Shown here one piece after another: positions 63,403-64,000 of a stretch of DNA of 64,000 nucleotides; position 1 is the first letter of the stretch; every line of letters begins with the position of its first letter. The DNA is from LC029 sp036676475 (lineage in GTDB: Bacteria > Bacillota > Bacilli > Aneurinibacillales > RAOX-1). The stretch is from positions 7,721 through 71,720 of the forward strand of contig JAKFCU010000044.1 in the NCBI GenBank assembly GCA_036676475.1, written 5' to 3'. The notes beneath the pieces are model-generated. The model saw only the letters and a program-made list of their open reading frames with translations, was not told the origin of the DNA and made no database searches. A program made the position numbers and the translations under genes.

Positions 63403-63927
63403 CTAAGGTACTACAACACCACGAGCTAATAGATTTTCTGCAACAGCAGTCCCAGCTGTACCAGTAACACCAGTACCTAGAGTCTGAACTCCTCTCGATG
63501 CATTTACTAATTTAACGGAATAAGTATAAACATTAGCCGCACTTTTATTAACAGTGACATAAGAACCGGTAGTGGGTGCAGCCGCATCTATAGCTGGTAA
63601 TGTTGCAGATCCCTCAACATAGCCATCAGTCGTATTATCTGGATCTGCAATTGCATCCAAATAGCCATTATCATATAAATATTGTAATGGTATATGGCGA
63701 GAAGTTACCGTAGTAGATGTTGGTAATACGGCCTCTGATGAAATAACCATTTTCACTGATGCTATCATTTGTCGAGCGTTAGCTACATGTGCATCCTGCT
63801 TCGAGTTATCAATCAATCCCCCAATACTCGGCACAGCAATCCCTGCAATGATCCCCAAAATAACGACAACCGCTAACAGTTCGATTAACGTTAAACCTTT
63901 TTCATTTTTCCATAAACGTTTAAACAT
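63403..63927 (-). CDS. Type IV major pilin-like prepilin
   Basis: Prepilin of 174 aa from an ATG with GGGAGGG 8 bases upstream. Short basic leader (MFKRLWKNEKG) then LTLIELLAVVVILGIIAGIAVPSIGGLID, with Glu at +5 after cleavage. The C-terminal domain is Thr/Ala/Gly-rich with few charges, resembling a surface-exposed pilus subunit. Has its own terminator, consistent with high expression separate from pilMNO. Assembly ATPase and platform genes would be expected to the right of the window. Confidence 0.92.
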   Translation of the reverse strand: MFKRLWKNEKGLTLIELLAVVVILGIIAGIAVPSIGGLIDNSKQDAHVANARQMIASVKMVISSEAVLPTSTTVTSRHIPLQYLYDNGYLDAIADPDNTTDGYVEGSATLPAIDAAAPTTGSYVTVNKSAANVYTYSVKLVNASRGVQTLGTGVTGTAGTAVAENLLARGVVVP

Positions 63928-64000
63928 CTTATTTTCCCTCCCCAAATTCCTCTTTCTTTACTAGTATTATGTCACATGATTGATAGATTTCCTATCATCT

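Overview
The window is a low-to-mid GC chromosomal segment from an endospore-forming member of the Bacillales. It carries spo0B, spoIVFA/B, spoVB, spoIID, bofC, spoIIB and coat-protein genes, a Gram-positive style min-mre cluster, an L27 precursor next to its Prp protease, and a hisS-aspS T-box. Gene order resembles Brevibacillus/Aneurinibacillus/Paenibacillaceae-type genomes. Genus cannot be fixed from the sequence alone. Nearly all genes lie on the minus strand. The plus-strand exceptions are a truncated sigma-54 activator at the left edge, an SH3b/amidase gene, spoVB and a yrzE-like gene.

Layout, left to right. 1-6.9 kb: sigma-54 activator (cut by the window edge), hisS-aspS behind a T-box leader, hemZ and an uncatalogued 54-aa gene. 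6.9-10.5 kb: secreted cell-wall amidase and a membrane c-di-GMP GGDEF-EAL protein, separated by what looks like a group II intron domain V relic. 10.7-16 kb: dtd, rel, apt and a RecJ homologue whose catalytic motifs are eroded. 16-25 kb: CDF transporter, secF/secD, comN, spoVB, yrbG-like DUF421, corA, an ArsB/NhaD-type transporter and yrzE-like. 25-32 kb: the conserved yajC-tgt-queA-spoIID-DUF2905-ruvB-ruvA-ruvC block. 32-35.4 kb: spore genes (bofC, a CotS-family kinase-like protein, a SafA-like LysM coat protein with 14-residue repeats). 35.8-41.7 kb: amino-acid genes ilvE, pheA, thrB, thrC, hom and pheB. 41.8-57.5 kb: the classical obg-spo0B-rpmA-prp-rplU-rng-spoIVFB-spoIVFA-rodA-minD-minC-pbp2-mreD-mreC-mreB-radC-maf block. 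58-64 kb: spoIIB, prepilin peptidase, and a type IV pilus set (minor pilin, PilO, PilN, PilM, major pilin) continuing beyond the right edge.

The window combines translation and quality control (aspS, hisS, dtd, tgt, queA, L21/L27), Holliday-junction processing, cell shape and division-site placement (mre, min, rodA, pbp2), sporulation, and a pilus.

The most unusual content is non-coding. There is a family of about ten short two-hairpin repeats, all in one orientation between genes. A 289-bp element has 16-bp terminal inverted repeats and encloses four palindromic units. A 132-bp nested palindrome lies between convergent genes. There is also the intron relic, a T-box whose specifier region contains adjacent Asp and His codons, and a plus-strand promoter-like site with no gene. 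No CRISPR array, rRNA, tRNA, complete transposase or defence system was seen.
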